Source: Metallumcola ferriviriculae (GTDB lineage: Bacteria > Bacillota > JADQBR01). From it: DNA of 64,000 nucleotides. The stretch is from contig NZ_CP121694.1 in assembly GCF_035573695.1 (NCBI RefSeq), forward strand, positions 62,001-126,000. The letters run 5' to 3'. Below the pieces are notes generated by a model. That model was given only the letters and a program-made list of their open reading frames with translations, was not told the origin of the DNA and did no database searches. Positions 27,001-35,393 of the stretch are shown in pieces. The position numbers and the translations under genes were made by a program. The first letter of the stretch is position 1. The number at the start of each line of letters is the position of its first letter.

Positions 27001-27156
27001 ATGCCGGAAATTATCTGTGAAGGCAATTGCCAGCACCAAAAAGACGGTACCTGTGAGCTGGATATTCTCTCACTGCCATTTAGGCATAGTGCACCCTGCC
27101 CGAAATTGAAGCAAACATCCTATTTTAAAAAACCCGATATTCTTCCTGAATTATAG
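27001..27156 (+). CDS. 51-aa cysteine-rich micro-protein
   Basis: ATG at 27001 follows AAAAGGAGGTCTATCA, a nearly perfect ribosome site. The product begins MPEIICEGNCQHQKDGTCEL and continues to CPKLKQTSY. Four cysteines (CEGNC, GTC, PC) plus His suggest a small metal-binding or redox knuckle; no named family is recognised. Its 3' end overlaps, tail to tail, the convergent membrane-protein gene by about 30 bp. The preceding terminator and structured region suggest conditional expression. Confidence 0.7.
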   Translation: MPEIICEGNCQHQKDGTCELDILSLPFRHSAPCPKLKQTSYFKKPDILPEL

Positions 27157-27544
27157 ACTTCCCCACAGATAGGCCAAATAAAAAGGCACCTATTACTTCC
27201 GCAGGTAACGCATTGGGCTGAAGCAGCCAAAGAGGCACAGGAACTTTACCTCCTGCTACCAGAATCGGCAGCAACGCTAATGCCAATGCAGGAAGCCCAA
27301 GGACTAACAGCACCGCCCAGTCAATAGCAAACCTTCCTCCCGGTTGGCTTAAATCACGATAAATACGCGGCAGTTCGACAACAAAGCCGGCCAAGGCCAG
27401 CCAGACAGCCATAATTATACGCTGAATATAATATTCATTAACTGACTCCTGAGCTGCTTGTCCCAGAGTAAGGGCGTACCGGTTAAACAGCATCAGACCA
27501 CCAAACACCGCAATAACCGCCACAACTTGTAATATTTTTTGCAT
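27125..27544 (-). CDS. 139-aa membrane protein, unknown function
   Basis: Four hydrophobic segments (about 5-22, 43-60, 75-95 and 118-132) are joined by short loops; MQKILQVVAVIAVFGG looks like an uncleaved first span. No catalytic motif is seen. The start at 27544 has a GGGGTGAT ribosome site. The 3' end overlaps the convergent Cys-rich gene. Upstream lies the aminopeptidase gene end (75 bp away) in the same orientation. Unrecognised family; a real gene by signals and amphipathic pattern. Confidence 0.65.
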   Translation of the reverse strand: MQKILQVVAVIAVFGGLMLFNRYALTLGQAAQESVNEYYIQRIIMAVWLALAGFVVELPRIYRDLSQPGGRFAIDWAVLLVLGLPALALALLPILVAGGKVPVPLWLLQPNALPAEVIGAFLFGLSVGKSIIQEEYRVF

Positions 27545-27618
27545 TTTATCACCCCAAGGGCTTTTTAGACATTATTCTATAAATACCGGCTTAAACCCTG
27601 CGTTTTCCTAAAATTAAT

Positions 27619-28569
27619 CTACGCCAGTTTTCCCCTGTCCAGGACTACTTTTCCATCTATTTTAACCGTAGGCGAAAGAACCATCCCATCTAAATGTACG
27701 GGAACCGTCACTTCACCGCCAAAAGTATGGTTATCACCCACAGCAATATGGATAGTGCCCAATACCTTCTCATCCTCCAACACCTGACCGGTCAGTTTAG
27801 CCAGGTCATTAGTGCCTATCCCCAGTTCGGCAATATTCCGTCCCTCTTCTCCGTGCTGCTCCAGCATTTGCTTTAATTTCAGTGCTTCTTTGCCGCCTTG
27901 GAAGTCCACCGCCAAACCATTTGCCACAACTATTGTTATGGCATCACTAACTTTACCGATTCCGGCCATGGCTCCATCTATAACTATTTTTCCTGAGGCA
28001 GTACCTTCTACGGGCGCAACATAGGCCTCCCCTGCAGGCAAATTGCCAAAACTACCTTTGGCAGCTAATTCACCGGTATCCGCTATCCCACTGCGCCCCT
28101 TAATGGACATGGTCAAATCTGTACCTCCAGGAGCGGTAATTTCCACAATTTCACCGTCATCTAAAAGCGCCGCTACTGTTTTGCTTCGGCGGGCTATTTC
28201 ACCGTAATCACCCAATAATGTTCGTTCCATCATCTCTTTAGTCAACCCGGGCAGTGAAGCAACTCTTGCCCCCTGGTTATTGGCTTCTTTCCGAGCTTGA
28301 GTATGGGAAAGAGATGTTGAGGTAGGCATGATTACTACCTGCGAGGCTGCCATGGCCGCAGCAACCGCAGGCGGTGGTTCAACCCCATTATTTCCCCGAG
28401 GCAGGTATTGGATTAGCTGAGCCTCAGCACCTAGGTCAACTGCCTGTTCATAAAATGCCCTGCCCAAGTCTACCTGTGGCGTATCCACTACAACTAGGAC
28501 CACCTCACCCTCTTTTACCCCCATACAAGAAACCAAAACATTCTTTGCGGCTTGAAAAATTTTATCCAT
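27619..28569 (-). CDS. Leucyl aminopeptidase-like (M29-type) metallopeptidase
   Basis: This 316-residue protein shows the C-terminal metal-site motifs of thermophilic M29 aminopeptidases: NIAELGIGTN, the EDEK pair after QVL, and IHIAVGDNHTFGG. The N-terminal half (DLGAEAQLIQYLPRG) forms the helical entry domain. It is shorter than AmpS/AmpT (about 410 residues), so it belongs to a compact subgroup often annotated simply as leucyl aminopeptidase. The start at 28569 (MDKIFQAAKN) was chosen because GAGGGG lies 9 nt upstream. It would trim N-terminal residues from peptides in the cytoplasm. Peptidase activity is assumed from the family. Confidence 0.75.
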   Translation of the reverse strand: MDKIFQAAKNVLVSCMGVKEGEVVLVVVDTPQVDLGRAFYEQAVDLGAEAQLIQYLPRGNNGVEPPPAVAAAMAASQVVIMPTSTSLSHTQARKEANNQGARVASLPGLTKEMMERTLLGDYGEIARRSKTVAALLDDGEIVEITAPGGTDLTMSIKGRSGIADTGELAAKGSFGNLPAGEAYVAPVEGTASGKIVIDGAMAGIGKVSDAITIVVANGLAVDFQGGKEALKLKQMLEQHGEEGRNIAELGIGTNDLAKLTGQVLEDEKVLGTIHIAVGDNHTFGGEVTVPVHLDGMVLSPTVKIDGKVVLDRGKLA

Positions 28570-28684
28570 TGGCATCATCCCCTCTTTAATTTCTAGCTCC
28601 CCGGCGGCAAAGTTTAGTAAACTCATTTAGCTGCGCTAACATCGGCACTTCAAAATTAAGATCAATCCGCCTGAAATAAAACTG

Positions 28685-28718
28685 AGACCCACTCCACTTA
28701 TGAAAGTGAGGGTCATGG
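28685..28718. other. Stem-loop between radical SAM and aminopeptidase genes
   Basis: GACCC / GGGTC enclosing CACTT-atga-AAGTG. It lies in the 180-bp gap before the aminopeptidase. There is no T-tract, so it may be an mRNA processing or pausing structure rather than a terminator. Confidence 0.4.
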
Positions 28719-28750
28719 AAACCGGATAAACGCAGCGCCATACGCTGACT

Positions 28751-29752
28751 TCAGCTGACAATTGAAAGCTCCTTGCCGCAAACAGCACATGAATCTTCGT
28801 TAAGGTTTTCTATAGTAACCTTGCCCCAGGACCGAGAAATAATAAGGGTATTACAGCGAGGGCAGCTGGTGCTGCTCTTATCTAGTTCCGGCGCATTTCC
28901 CAAATAAACAAAATCCAGTTGCTTTAGTGCAGCATGATAGGCCTGTTCCATTGTTTTTAGAGGTGTAGGCGGCGAATCCAGCTTGTGAGCGGGGAAGTAA
29001 CGAGATAAATGCAGCGGTACATCCCGTCCTGCTTCAGCAGCCAGCCAAGCTGCCATTCTTTCAATTTCCTGGGGATCATCATTTTCACCCGGAATAAGCA
29101 AAGTAGTTACCTCTACATGACAGCCCGTATTTTTGGCGGAAATAATATTCCGTTTTACCTGCTCCAGTTTCCCGCCGGTAAATTTTTGGTAGTATTCCTG
29201 GCTATATCCTTTTAAATCAATGTTAAAAGCGTTTACCAATGGCAGCAGTTTCTGCAGCGGCTCATTATTAATATAACCGTTGGAAACCACTACGGTCTTC
29301 AAATTGTTTTGCGCGGCCTCTGCCGATGCTTCCAGTAGAAATTCAAAACTAACCAAAGGTTCGTTATATGTAAAGGCAATACCGATACTTTCCGGCGCTC
29401 GGCTTAGCACCGATGCTACCAGATCCCGGGGTGACAGGTAGTGAGTATCCGGCTGGCCATGGGCCAAAGAATGGTTTTGGCAGAAGCGGCAGCTCAGATT
29501 ACACCCCCGGCTGCCCACTGAAAAAATCAGCATGCCTGGATGGAAGTGATACAACGGCTTTTTTTCCATAGGGTCCACCGCAAACGATGCGCAGTGTCCG
29601 TAAGTTTCCGCCAGCAATCGCCCGGCTCTGTTGCGGCGCACCCCGCAAATCCCGGTTTTTCCACTGCTGATTACGCATCGGTGGGGGCAAAGAAGACACC
29701 GTACTTGTTCATTTTCTATTGGCTGATAGTAAGCTGCTTCCCGGTACTTCAT
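28751..29752 (-). CDS. AmmeMemoRadiSam system radical SAM enzyme
   Basis: This 333-residue radical SAM protein resembles pyruvate-formate-lyase activating enzymes. The cluster motif CNLSCRFC has its cysteines at 84, 88 and 91. A Cys-rich N-terminus (RCLLCPHRC, GICGV) and a C-terminal zinc-ribbon-like part (CPRCNTL, CAVCGKEL) frame it, as in the AmmeMemoRadiSam group. SAM-binding GIAFTYNEPL and DLKGYSQEYYQKF are present. The gene follows the Memo-AMMECR1 fusion after 30-odd nt, so the system is one operon. The reaction is unknown; glycyl-radical activation or nucleic-acid/protein modification are possibilities only. A TTG one codon upstream (29755) is an alternative start. Confidence 0.9.
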   Translation of the reverse strand: MKYREAAYYQPIENEQVRCLLCPHRCVISSGKTGICGVRRNRAGRLLAETYGHCASFAVDPMEKKPLYHFHPGMLIFSVGSRGCNLSCRFCQNHSLAHGQPDTHYLSPRDLVASVLSRAPESIGIAFTYNEPLVSFEFLLEASAEAAQNNLKTVVVSNGYINNEPLQKLLPLVNAFNIDLKGYSQEYYQKFTGGKLEQVKRNIISAKNTGCHVEVTTLLIPGENDDPQEIERMAAWLAAEAGRDVPLHLSRYFPAHKLDSPPTPLKTMEQAYHAALKQLDFVYLGNAPELDKSSTSCPRCNTLIISRSWGKVTIENLNEDSCAVCGKELSIVS

Positions 29753-29784
29753 CAAACGAACGCCTCCATCTTTGCCACTTCCCT

Positions 29785-31188
29785 TTAATAATACCTGTCC
29801 ACTTTAAACCGCTGCAAACTATAATCATCCCTGGGGTTAATCCCACCCTTACCTAAGGCAATATTTACTTGTTCTGCCACAGTATTAATTCCTTCCAGAT
29901 TTGGCAGCAATAAACCGGAGCGGGCACCGCTTCGGACGATTACCCCATATTTTTGTGGATCCAACTGCTCCGCACTGTCAATATCTTCTGCGGGATGGAG
30001 TACATCTACAGAGTAAGTGATATCCTTAAGTTCCCTTTCTTCCACCGGGTCAAAACGCGGATCGCTTAAACCGGCACTGAGAGCGTTACGCATTACTTCC
30101 TGAACCAAATTGTCCTGAGTGGGTTCGATGGTACCGATACAACCCCTTAGCTGACCGCCTTTTTTTAAAGATACAAAAACCCCGGCTTGTTGAGGCAGGT
30201 CTTCAGGTAGTTCATGATCAGGCTCAGTAAATTGCCCATGGTGGACAGCCGCCTCCAAGGTCTCCCGTGCCAGACGTACCAGTTGGTGTTCTTTTGCTCT
30301 GCTTTGGGTAACGTTTTGCTTTTTTATCTCTTCTAAGTGGGGATAGATACTGTCACCCTTCTCCCCGCCTGCAAAGAGCTCCGCAACCAGGTAGCCCACA
30401 CCGAATGGTCCCTGGTAAGAGAGTATTCTAGGACTGATCTGATAGCCATCTAAGGCCCCCAATGCCATTACTATGGGGCGCAGGCCGCACTCCCCCGCTT
30501 CCTCAACCAGCGCTTCCGGTATATGTACTATATCTTCCACTGCTCCCTCAACTAAGTACTGCTGCAGTTTATCATCAAATTCCTGACCCCGAGGGTTAAA
30601 GCCCGCTGGGGCGTCCTGCGTCAGTCGATGAGACATATCACCGCTAGCCAGCAATGCTGCTTTACCCTGGTGCTGGACCACTGCCTCCTGCAACGCTACG
30701 CCAAAGGAGTATAATTCCAAAAAAGGAAGTAAACCCATTGCCACTACTACAAGAGAACCTTGAAAACCTGCTTTTTGTAAATAATAGAGGGGGACCATTA
30801 CCCCATGATCCAAGGTTAGCTTTAAACCGTAATCCTTTGCCAACAACTTATCAATAAAAGCAACATTAATACCTCGCTTCCGGCATTGCTGTTGTAAAGC
30901 TTCTGCCAGTTTCAGGTTATAAGGGTAATCGAATTTAACCTCGGATGCATTAAACTGCCCCATGTCTCCTTTAACTGTATCCGCTGCTATGATGGACACG
31001 GCATCCTGAAAAACATTACCGTGAGCTGTTATCACCACCACCGTTTCCGCACTGCTGTCAACAATCTTATTAGCTGCTTCCTCCATGGCATCAATAGTAG
31101 CACGACATACCTCACTTTCCTCACCGCCTACTTCAGGAATAATAATAGGCGGGTGAGGCATGAGACACACATATTGAAGCTCACCCAC
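29785..31188 (-). CDS. Memo-AMMECR1 fusion protein of the AmmeMemoRadiSam system
   Basis: The first about 270 residues form a Memo/LigB-like dioxygenase-fold domain (MPHPPIIIPEVGG, VITAHGNVF, LTLDHGVMVPLYYL, SGDMSHRL supply probable metal-binding His/Asp). Residues about 295-467 are an AMMECR1 domain with its signature GGQLRGCIGTIEP and SGLSDPRFDPV. In many organisms the two domains are separate genes; here they are fused and adjoin the radical SAM partner. The start was set at a GTG (31188) with AGGAGG seven nt upstream; the frame given by the longer ATG (31209) contains that ribosome site. Biochemical role is unresolved; Memo proteins bind metals. Confidence 0.9.
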   Translation of the reverse strand: MGELQYVCLMPHPPIIIPEVGGEESEVCRATIDAMEEAANKIVDSSAETVVVITAHGNVFQDAVSIIAADTVKGDMGQFNASEVKFDYPYNLKLAEALQQQCRKRGINVAFIDKLLAKDYGLKLTLDHGVMVPLYYLQKAGFQGSLVVVAMGLLPFLELYSFGVALQEAVVQHQGKAALLASGDMSHRLTQDAPAGFNPRGQEFDDKLQQYLVEGAVEDIVHIPEALVEEAGECGLRPIVMALGALDGYQISPRILSYQGPFGVGYLVAELFAGGEKGDSIYPHLEEIKKQNVTQSRAKEHQLVRLARETLEAAVHHGQFTEPDHELPEDLPQQAGVFVSLKKGGQLRGCIGTIEPTQDNLVQEVMRNALSAGLSDPRFDPVEERELKDITYSVDVLHPAEDIDSAEQLDPQKYGVIVRSGARSGLLLPNLEGINTVAEQVNIALGKGGINPRDDYSLQRFKVDRYY

Positions 31189-31300
31189 TGTTATACCTCC
31201 TATCTCCATTCTGTTCTTACTATGTTAGATTATTAAGTTTTTCTTTGGTTGAAATTTTATACTCTTATTCTCTAAACTGACGAAACTTGTTTTGGTTAGT

Positions 31301-31786
31301 TTACCCCCTCCAGCAGTTATCATCCTGCCCTTCTAAACTTAACAAGGCCCTCTTAATGCGTAAGCCCCCGGTAAATCCCCCCAACCCGTTTTTAGCAATC
31401 ACCCGGTGACAAGGTATTACCAATGGTACCGGATTCCTCCCTAGGGCCTGTCCCACTGCTTGATATCCTCTAGGACAGCCAATTCGCTCCGCCAACCAGG
31501 AATAGGCCCTGAGAGAACCGTATCCAATCTGCTGACAGCCGTGCCATACCCGCTGTTGAAATTCCGTACCGCCAATTTCGCGCCAATCTACCGGTATAGT
31601 CGTTAGATCAACCTTTTCCCCCTGAAGATATCGCTCGACGACCTTTATGGCCAAATCAAGCCACTGGGGATACTGCTGATTTGGAAGGGTTACCTTATCA
31701 TCCTGTAGTGTTACTCTGACCAAACCCCTGTGGTCACCAAAAAAAGTTATATATCCCGTTGGAGCAGAAAACTGATAACGATACAC
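31301..31786 (-). CDS. ogt: Methylated-DNA-protein-cysteine methyltransferase
   Basis: This 161-residue Ogt-type suicide enzyme carries the acceptor cysteine in VIPCHRVIAKNG, followed by GGFTGGLRIKRALLSLE, and the helix-turn-helix GCPRGYQAVGQALGRNP. It removes alkyl groups from O6-alkylguanine. The GTG start at 31786 is supported by AAAAGGGGG; the longer frame extends back into the amidase gene and has no family similarity. Confidence 0.93.
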   Translation of the reverse strand: MYRYQFSAPTGYITFFGDHRGLVRVTLQDDKVTLPNQQYPQWLDLAIKVVERYLQGEKVDLTTIPVDWREIGGTEFQQRVWHGCQQIGYGSLRAYSWLAERIGCPRGYQAVGQALGRNPVPLVIPCHRVIAKNGLGGFTGGLRIKRALLSLEGQDDNCWRG

Positions 31787-31829
31787 GTTAATCCCCCTTT
31801 TGGGATAGGTTTCCACATTTTCACTGAGC

Positions 31830-32588
31830 TTACCTGCCCGTTTCGCCGTCCTTTTCCCCAAAAGCAAAGTATTTAACTACACCGGCATAGACGCTCCATG
31901 CCAACCGCTGTTGGTACACCGGGTCGTTAAGCATCTTTTCTTCCTTAGGGTTCGATATAAAGCCTACTTCCACTATAGCTACCGGCATTTCCAATGTGCG
32001 TAGCAAGTAAGAATCGGCTTCCGGCAGGGGCTTGGCCTTTCTGTCCGTATTACCCAGTACCTCGGTTAATTCCCCTTGTATGGATTTAGCAAGTCTTTCA
32101 CCTGCTGGTGATGTCTCTTTATAAAAAGTCTGAGCACCGGTCCAGCTGCTGCCAAAGCTATTGGCCTGAATGGAAAGATAAAGATCCGCCTTGGCTTCAT
32201 TAGCCAACTGCGCTCTTTTTCCCATGTCTTCCTTTTTTCGTTCTCTAATTGATTTACCTGGCTCTGATAAATCCTTGTCTGTTTCTCTGGTCATAATAAC
32301 CGCCGCTCCCGCTTGACTTAAAACTTGACTCACCTTTTTAGCCACAGCAAGATTAATATCTTTTTCCAGCGTCCCTCCGGGACCGGTGGCGCCGCCATCA
32401 GGTCCGCCATGGCCCGCATCCACCACTATTACCTTATTTGCCACAGCCCATGACATGGCGGAAATGGTTTCAGTGGCTACTCTGCCGATGGCATAAATGT
32501 AGACAATATAAGCCAATGCCACAACCACTATCAGCATCGCCAATGGTTTCAATTTTACCCGGTATACTCCAAACCATACCCTGCCCAA
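31830..32588 (-). CDS. cwlD: N-acetylmuramoyl-L-alanine amidase, CwlD-type
   Basis: This 252-residue protein has one N-terminal membrane/signal segment (LAMLIVVVALAYIVYIYAIG) and an Amidase_3 zinc domain: VVDAGHGGPDGGATG (His ligand), GGTLEKDINLAV (Glu ligand), SIQANSF at the usual SIHAN position, with Gln in place of His, and VEVGFISNPKEE (catalytic Glu). CwlD starts muramic-delta-lactam formation in spore cortex, so it points to sporulation. A TTG start at 32588 fits GAGGAGG 8 nt upstream. The Gln for the second His is notable, since that His is normally a zinc ligand. Confidence 0.85.
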   Translation of the reverse strand: MGRVWFGVYRVKLKPLAMLIVVVALAYIVYIYAIGRVATETISAMSWAVANKVIVVDAGHGGPDGGATGPGGTLEKDINLAVAKKVSQVLSQAGAAVIMTRETDKDLSEPGKSIRERKKEDMGKRAQLANEAKADLYLSIQANSFGSSWTGAQTFYKETSPAGERLAKSIQGELTEVLGNTDRKAKPLPEADSYLLRTLEMPVAIVEVGFISNPKEEKMLNDPVYQQRLAWSVYAGVVKYFAFGEKDGETGR

Positions 32589-32670
32589 AACAAATCCCTC
32601 CTCAGCACTGTAATGTACTAGCACTATTTAAACTCATTAAAATCTATGCTTGAACAGGGGTTTTAGCACA

Positions 32671-32702
32671 AAAAAAATAAGCAGTGGTAGGACACCACTG
32701 CT
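32671..32702 (-). terminator. Terminator of the ribosomal supercluster (after rpsI)
   Basis: AGCAGTGG / CCACTGCT stem with a 7-nt loop; on the minus strand it is followed by TATTTTTTTT. It marks the end of the rplM-rpsI transcript. Confidence 0.88.
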
Positions 32703-32716
32703 GTTGGGCATAATAC

Positions 32717-33109
32717 TTATCTTTTGGAGAACTGAGGCGCTTTACGCGCTTTTTTCAAGCCATACTTTCTTCTTTCCTTCATACGTGGGTCACGTGTTAA
32801 GAACCCTTCACGCTTCAACACTGGGCGCAATTCTTTATCAGCTTCTAAAAGTGCCCGGGCAATGCCCATCCGGATGGCACCTGCCTGTCCGGTAGTTCCA
32901 CCACCATGCACATTGGCCAATACATCAAAGCGACCTGCTGTATCGGTAACTTCCAAAGGCTGCATAATAATCATCTCTAAAGTCTTCTTAGCAACATATT
33001 CATCCAGCGGTCTTTTATTAATAATAACCTTACCGCCGCCGGGAACCAGACGAACTCGCGCCACGGCATTCTTTCGTCTGCCTGTGCCGTAGTACTGTAC
33101 TTGAGCCAT
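32717..33109 (-). CDS. rpsI: 30S ribosomal protein S9
   Basis: This 130-residue S9 has the C-terminal basic tail ending [12 protein letters not shown] that reaches the P site, and [16 protein letters not shown] at the start. The start at 33109 (MAQVQYYG) follows GAAAGGGGGATAAT; ten upstream codons of the open frame are ignored. It follows rplM after 53 nt, the usual L13-S9 pair. Confidence 0.97.
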   Translation of the reverse strand: MAQVQYYGTGRRKNAVARVRLVPGGGKVIINKRPLDEYVAKKTLEMIIMQPLEVTDTAGRFDVLANVHGGGTTGQAGAIRMGIARALLEADKELRPVLKREGFLTRDPRMKERRKYGLKKARKAPQFSKR

Positions 33110-33162
33110 ATTATCCCCCTTTCCGGTACAAATCCACAAACCTTTTATTATACCTTAGTTAA

Positions 33163-33597
33163 TTAACCCTTTAATTGCCATACTTCCGGTTTCTGTGCCT
33201 GCTGATTATGCTCGGCACCTCTGTATACTTTCAGCTTATTAAACTGCGCCCGACCCAATTTATTGTGGGGCAGCATTCCCTTGACCGCCAGTTCAATTAC
33301 TTTTTCAGGATTTTTCTCCATCAAAGTAGCATAGTCAATACTTCTTAATCCACCGGGGTGACCACTGTGACGGTTATAATGCTTCTGCTTCAATTTATTA
33401 CCCGTTAACTTTACTTTATCTGCATTGATTACAATCACGAAATCACCCACATCTATATGGGGGGTGAAAATAGGCTTAAACTTACCGCGCAGGATAGCAG
33501 CAACTTCACTGGCTAATCTACCCAACACCTCGTCAGCAGCGTCTACCACATACCACTTTCTTTCCACTTCATTTGGCTTAGCCATATAAGTAGACAT
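33163..33597 (-). CDS. rplM: 50S ribosomal protein L13
   Basis: This 144-residue early-assembly 23S rRNA-binding protein is recognised by [20 protein letters not shown] and [13 protein letters not shown]. The ribosome site AAGGAGGGATAAAG precedes ATG. It is transcribed from its own promoter about 100 nt upstream, so the rplM-rpsI unit can be expressed apart from the large cluster. The roughly 100-nt leader could host L13 autoregulation, as in other Bacillota, but no structure was confirmed. Confidence 0.97.
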   Translation of the reverse strand: MSTYMAKPNEVERKWYVVDAADEVLGRLASEVAAILRGKFKPIFTPHIDVGDFVIVINADKVKLTGNKLKQKHYNRHSGHPGGLRSIDYATLMEKNPEKVIELAVKGMLPHNKLGRAQFNKLKVYRGAEHNQQAQKPEVWQLKG

Positions 33598-33700
33598 CTT
33601 TATCCCTCCTTACTGCATTAACTGTCTTGCTTTGTTAAACCCTTATTCATCTACGGGGCTCGTGAGATGAAGGGAATTTAGGCAAAAACTCACATGAATA

Positions 33701-33729
33701 ATTGTACTTTACTAGTTTGTCAATGTCAA
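33701..33729 (-). promoter_or_regulatory. Consensus sigma-A promoter for rplM-rpsI
   Basis: Minus strand: TTGACA (33724-33729), 17 bp, TACAAT (33701-33706). The -35 is perfect and the -10 has one mismatch. It is among the strongest promoters visible in the window. Confidence 0.85.
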
Positions 33730-33732
33730 GCT

Positions 33733-33757
33733 AAAACCCTTGTCATCTTAGGGTTTT
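33733..33757 (-). terminator. Hairpin between truA and the rplM promoter
   Basis: AAAACCCT / AGGGTTTT with a 9-nt loop, minus-strand 3' side reading GGGTTTTAGC. It lies just upstream of the rplM -35 and probably ends the ecf-truA transcript. Confidence 0.65.
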
Positions 33758-33838
33758 CGTCAAGGTGCAGTATCGCCCTGAAAAAAATTGAAATTCCCTT
33801 CTAACATTAAGCAGATAATTTATTAGTCAATTGGTGGT

Positions 33839-34582
33839 CTAGTATATCACTCGCTCCAATGTCAGACCGCAAGCCGGAGCAGTAGCACCGGCTGCGCCGC
33901 GGTTCCGGGCGGCAATTATTTTGGGTATATCAGTCACCATCTTTTTTCCCGTTCCCACTTCCAGCATAGTACCCACAATTATTCTAACCATATTATATAA
34001 GAAACCATCAGCAGTAATGCTCACCTCAATCATATCGCCATCATCGGTCACCTGACAGTCCTTTATCTCACGAATAAAGTCAGTTATACTACTGCCACTG
34101 GCACAAAAGGAACGAAAATCGTGCCGACCACGCAAATGTTCTGCGGCCCGTTTCATATCGTCAATATCTAAAGACCGCAAAAAATGGAAGCTATAGCGGC
34201 GCCAAAATATATCAAGATCCGTCCCGCTGCTGACCCGATAAATATAGGTTTTTTGTCTGGCGCTAAAACGGGCATGAAAATTAATGTCTACATTACCACT
34301 GTCACTCACCAAAACATCTCGGGGTAATATGCCGTTAAGAGCCCTAGGATATCTGTCCACCGGTATCGCAGCATTTGTCCAAAAGCTAATTACCTGGCCC
34401 CGAGCATGCACCCCGGCATCGGTGCGTCCCGCTGCTTCCACCCTGATATCTTCCTTAGTGAGCAATTTTAAAGCTTGCTCCACCGTATACTGTACAGTGC
34501 GGCTGTGGGGTTGCTTGGTCTGCACCTGCCAGCCGTTAAAATCGGTTCCATCATATTGTAGAGTTAGACTAATATAAGGCAT
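33839..34582 (-). CDS. truA: tRNA pseudouridine38-40 synthase
   Basis: This 247-residue TruA has its catalytic Asp in AAGRTDAGVHARGQV, with LQYDGTDFNGWQVQ at the N-terminus and FLYNMVRIIVGTMLEVG at the C-terminus. It modifies the anticodon stem-loop. The start at 34582 (MPYISLTL) follows AAGGGTGATTCT. It is 10 nt after ecfT, continuing the Bacillota order rplQ-ecfA1-ecfA2-ecfT-truA. Confidence 0.96.
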   Translation of the reverse strand: MPYISLTLQYDGTDFNGWQVQTKQPHSRTVQYTVEQALKLLTKEDIRVEAAGRTDAGVHARGQVISFWTNAAIPVDRYPRALNGILPRDVLVSDSGNVDINFHARFSARQKTYIYRVSSGTDLDIFWRRYSFHFLRSLDIDDMKRAAEHLRGRHDFRSFCASGSSITDFIREIKDCQVTDDGDMIEVSITADGFLYNMVRIIVGTMLEVGTGKKMVTDIPKIIAARNRGAAGATAPACGLTLERVIY

Positions 34583-34592
34583 AGAATCACCC

Positions 34593-35393
34593 TTAAGCAA
34601 AATTACGGCTGGCAATAGATAATATTAGCAGAACCGCAACCAATAAGAATGCTATTCCGTCTCGTGCGGCGAACTTTAATTGAACCATCTTGGTTCTGTT
34701 AACTCCGCCCCGATAGCATCTGGCTTCCATTGCCAATGCCAGGTCATCCGCGCGCCGAAAAGCACTGATAAACAATGGCACCAACAGCGGCACTAAATTT
34801 TTGCCGCGGCGAATGAGATTTCCCGTTTCAAAATCTGCCCCTCTGGCCTTCTGCGCTTTCATTATCTTCTCTGTTTCCTCCAAGAATGTCGGTATAAACC
34901 TGAGAGCGATAGTCATCATCATGGCCAGTTCGTGGGCTGGAAGCCCGAAGCGTTTTCCAGGGCTTAGTATGTTCTCCAAGCCATCCGTTAATCGTATGGG
35001 TGAAGTTGTCAATGTTAGCAGCGAAGTGATTAGCACCAAATATATCAGCCGCAGGGATATAAAAGTTCCTTTGACTAGCCCTTCTTGAGACGCAGTAAAC
35101 GGCCCAAGGTGAAATAACGGTTGCCCATGGGTAAGAAAGAGGTGAAGCGGGAAGGTAATAGCAATGACTAATACCATTGGCTTAAGCCCCCTAAGTACGT
35201 AAATCACAGGTAACCGGCTAAGCAGCACAATAGCCATAGATACAACGGTCAAGAACAGATAGCCCTGCCAATTATCAATGGTGAATAGCGCTAAAATATA
35301 AGGTATGATTGCAATAATCTTGGTCCGCGGGTCTAAACGATGTACAATGGAATCCCCCGGCACAAACTGCCCGATAGTAATATCATTTAACAT
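34593..35393 (-). CDS. ecfT: Energy-coupling factor transporter transmembrane subunit EcfT
   Basis: This 266-residue membrane scaffold has about five spans and the two cytoplasmic coupling helices marked by ARGAD (KAQKARGADFETG) and EARCY (ALAMEARCYRGG), which grip the two ATPases. It serves interchangeable S-components for vitamins; none is encoded here. Its start overlaps the end of ecfA2 by 11 nt, implying coupled translation. Confidence 0.95.
   Translation of the reverse strand: MLNDITIGQFVPGDSIVHRLDPRTKIIAIIPYILALFTIDNWQGYLFLTVVSMAIVLLSRLPVIYVLRGLKPMVLVIAITFPLHLFLTHGQPLFHLGPFTASQEGLVKGTFISLRLIYLVLITSLLTLTTSPIRLTDGLENILSPGKRFGLPAHELAMMMTIALRFIPTFLEETEKIMKAQKARGADFETGNLIRRGKNLVPLLVPLFISAFRRADDLALAMEARCYRGGVNRTKMVQLKFAARDGIAFLLVAVLLILSIASRNFA

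Noticed and set aside
28623-28733. Possible 50-aa minus-strand ORF (MALRLSGFHDPHFHKW...) before the aminopeptidase
   Set aside because: It has no ribosome site, ends inside the aminopeptidase 5' region, has a stem-loop within it and shows no recognisable composition. More likely chance.
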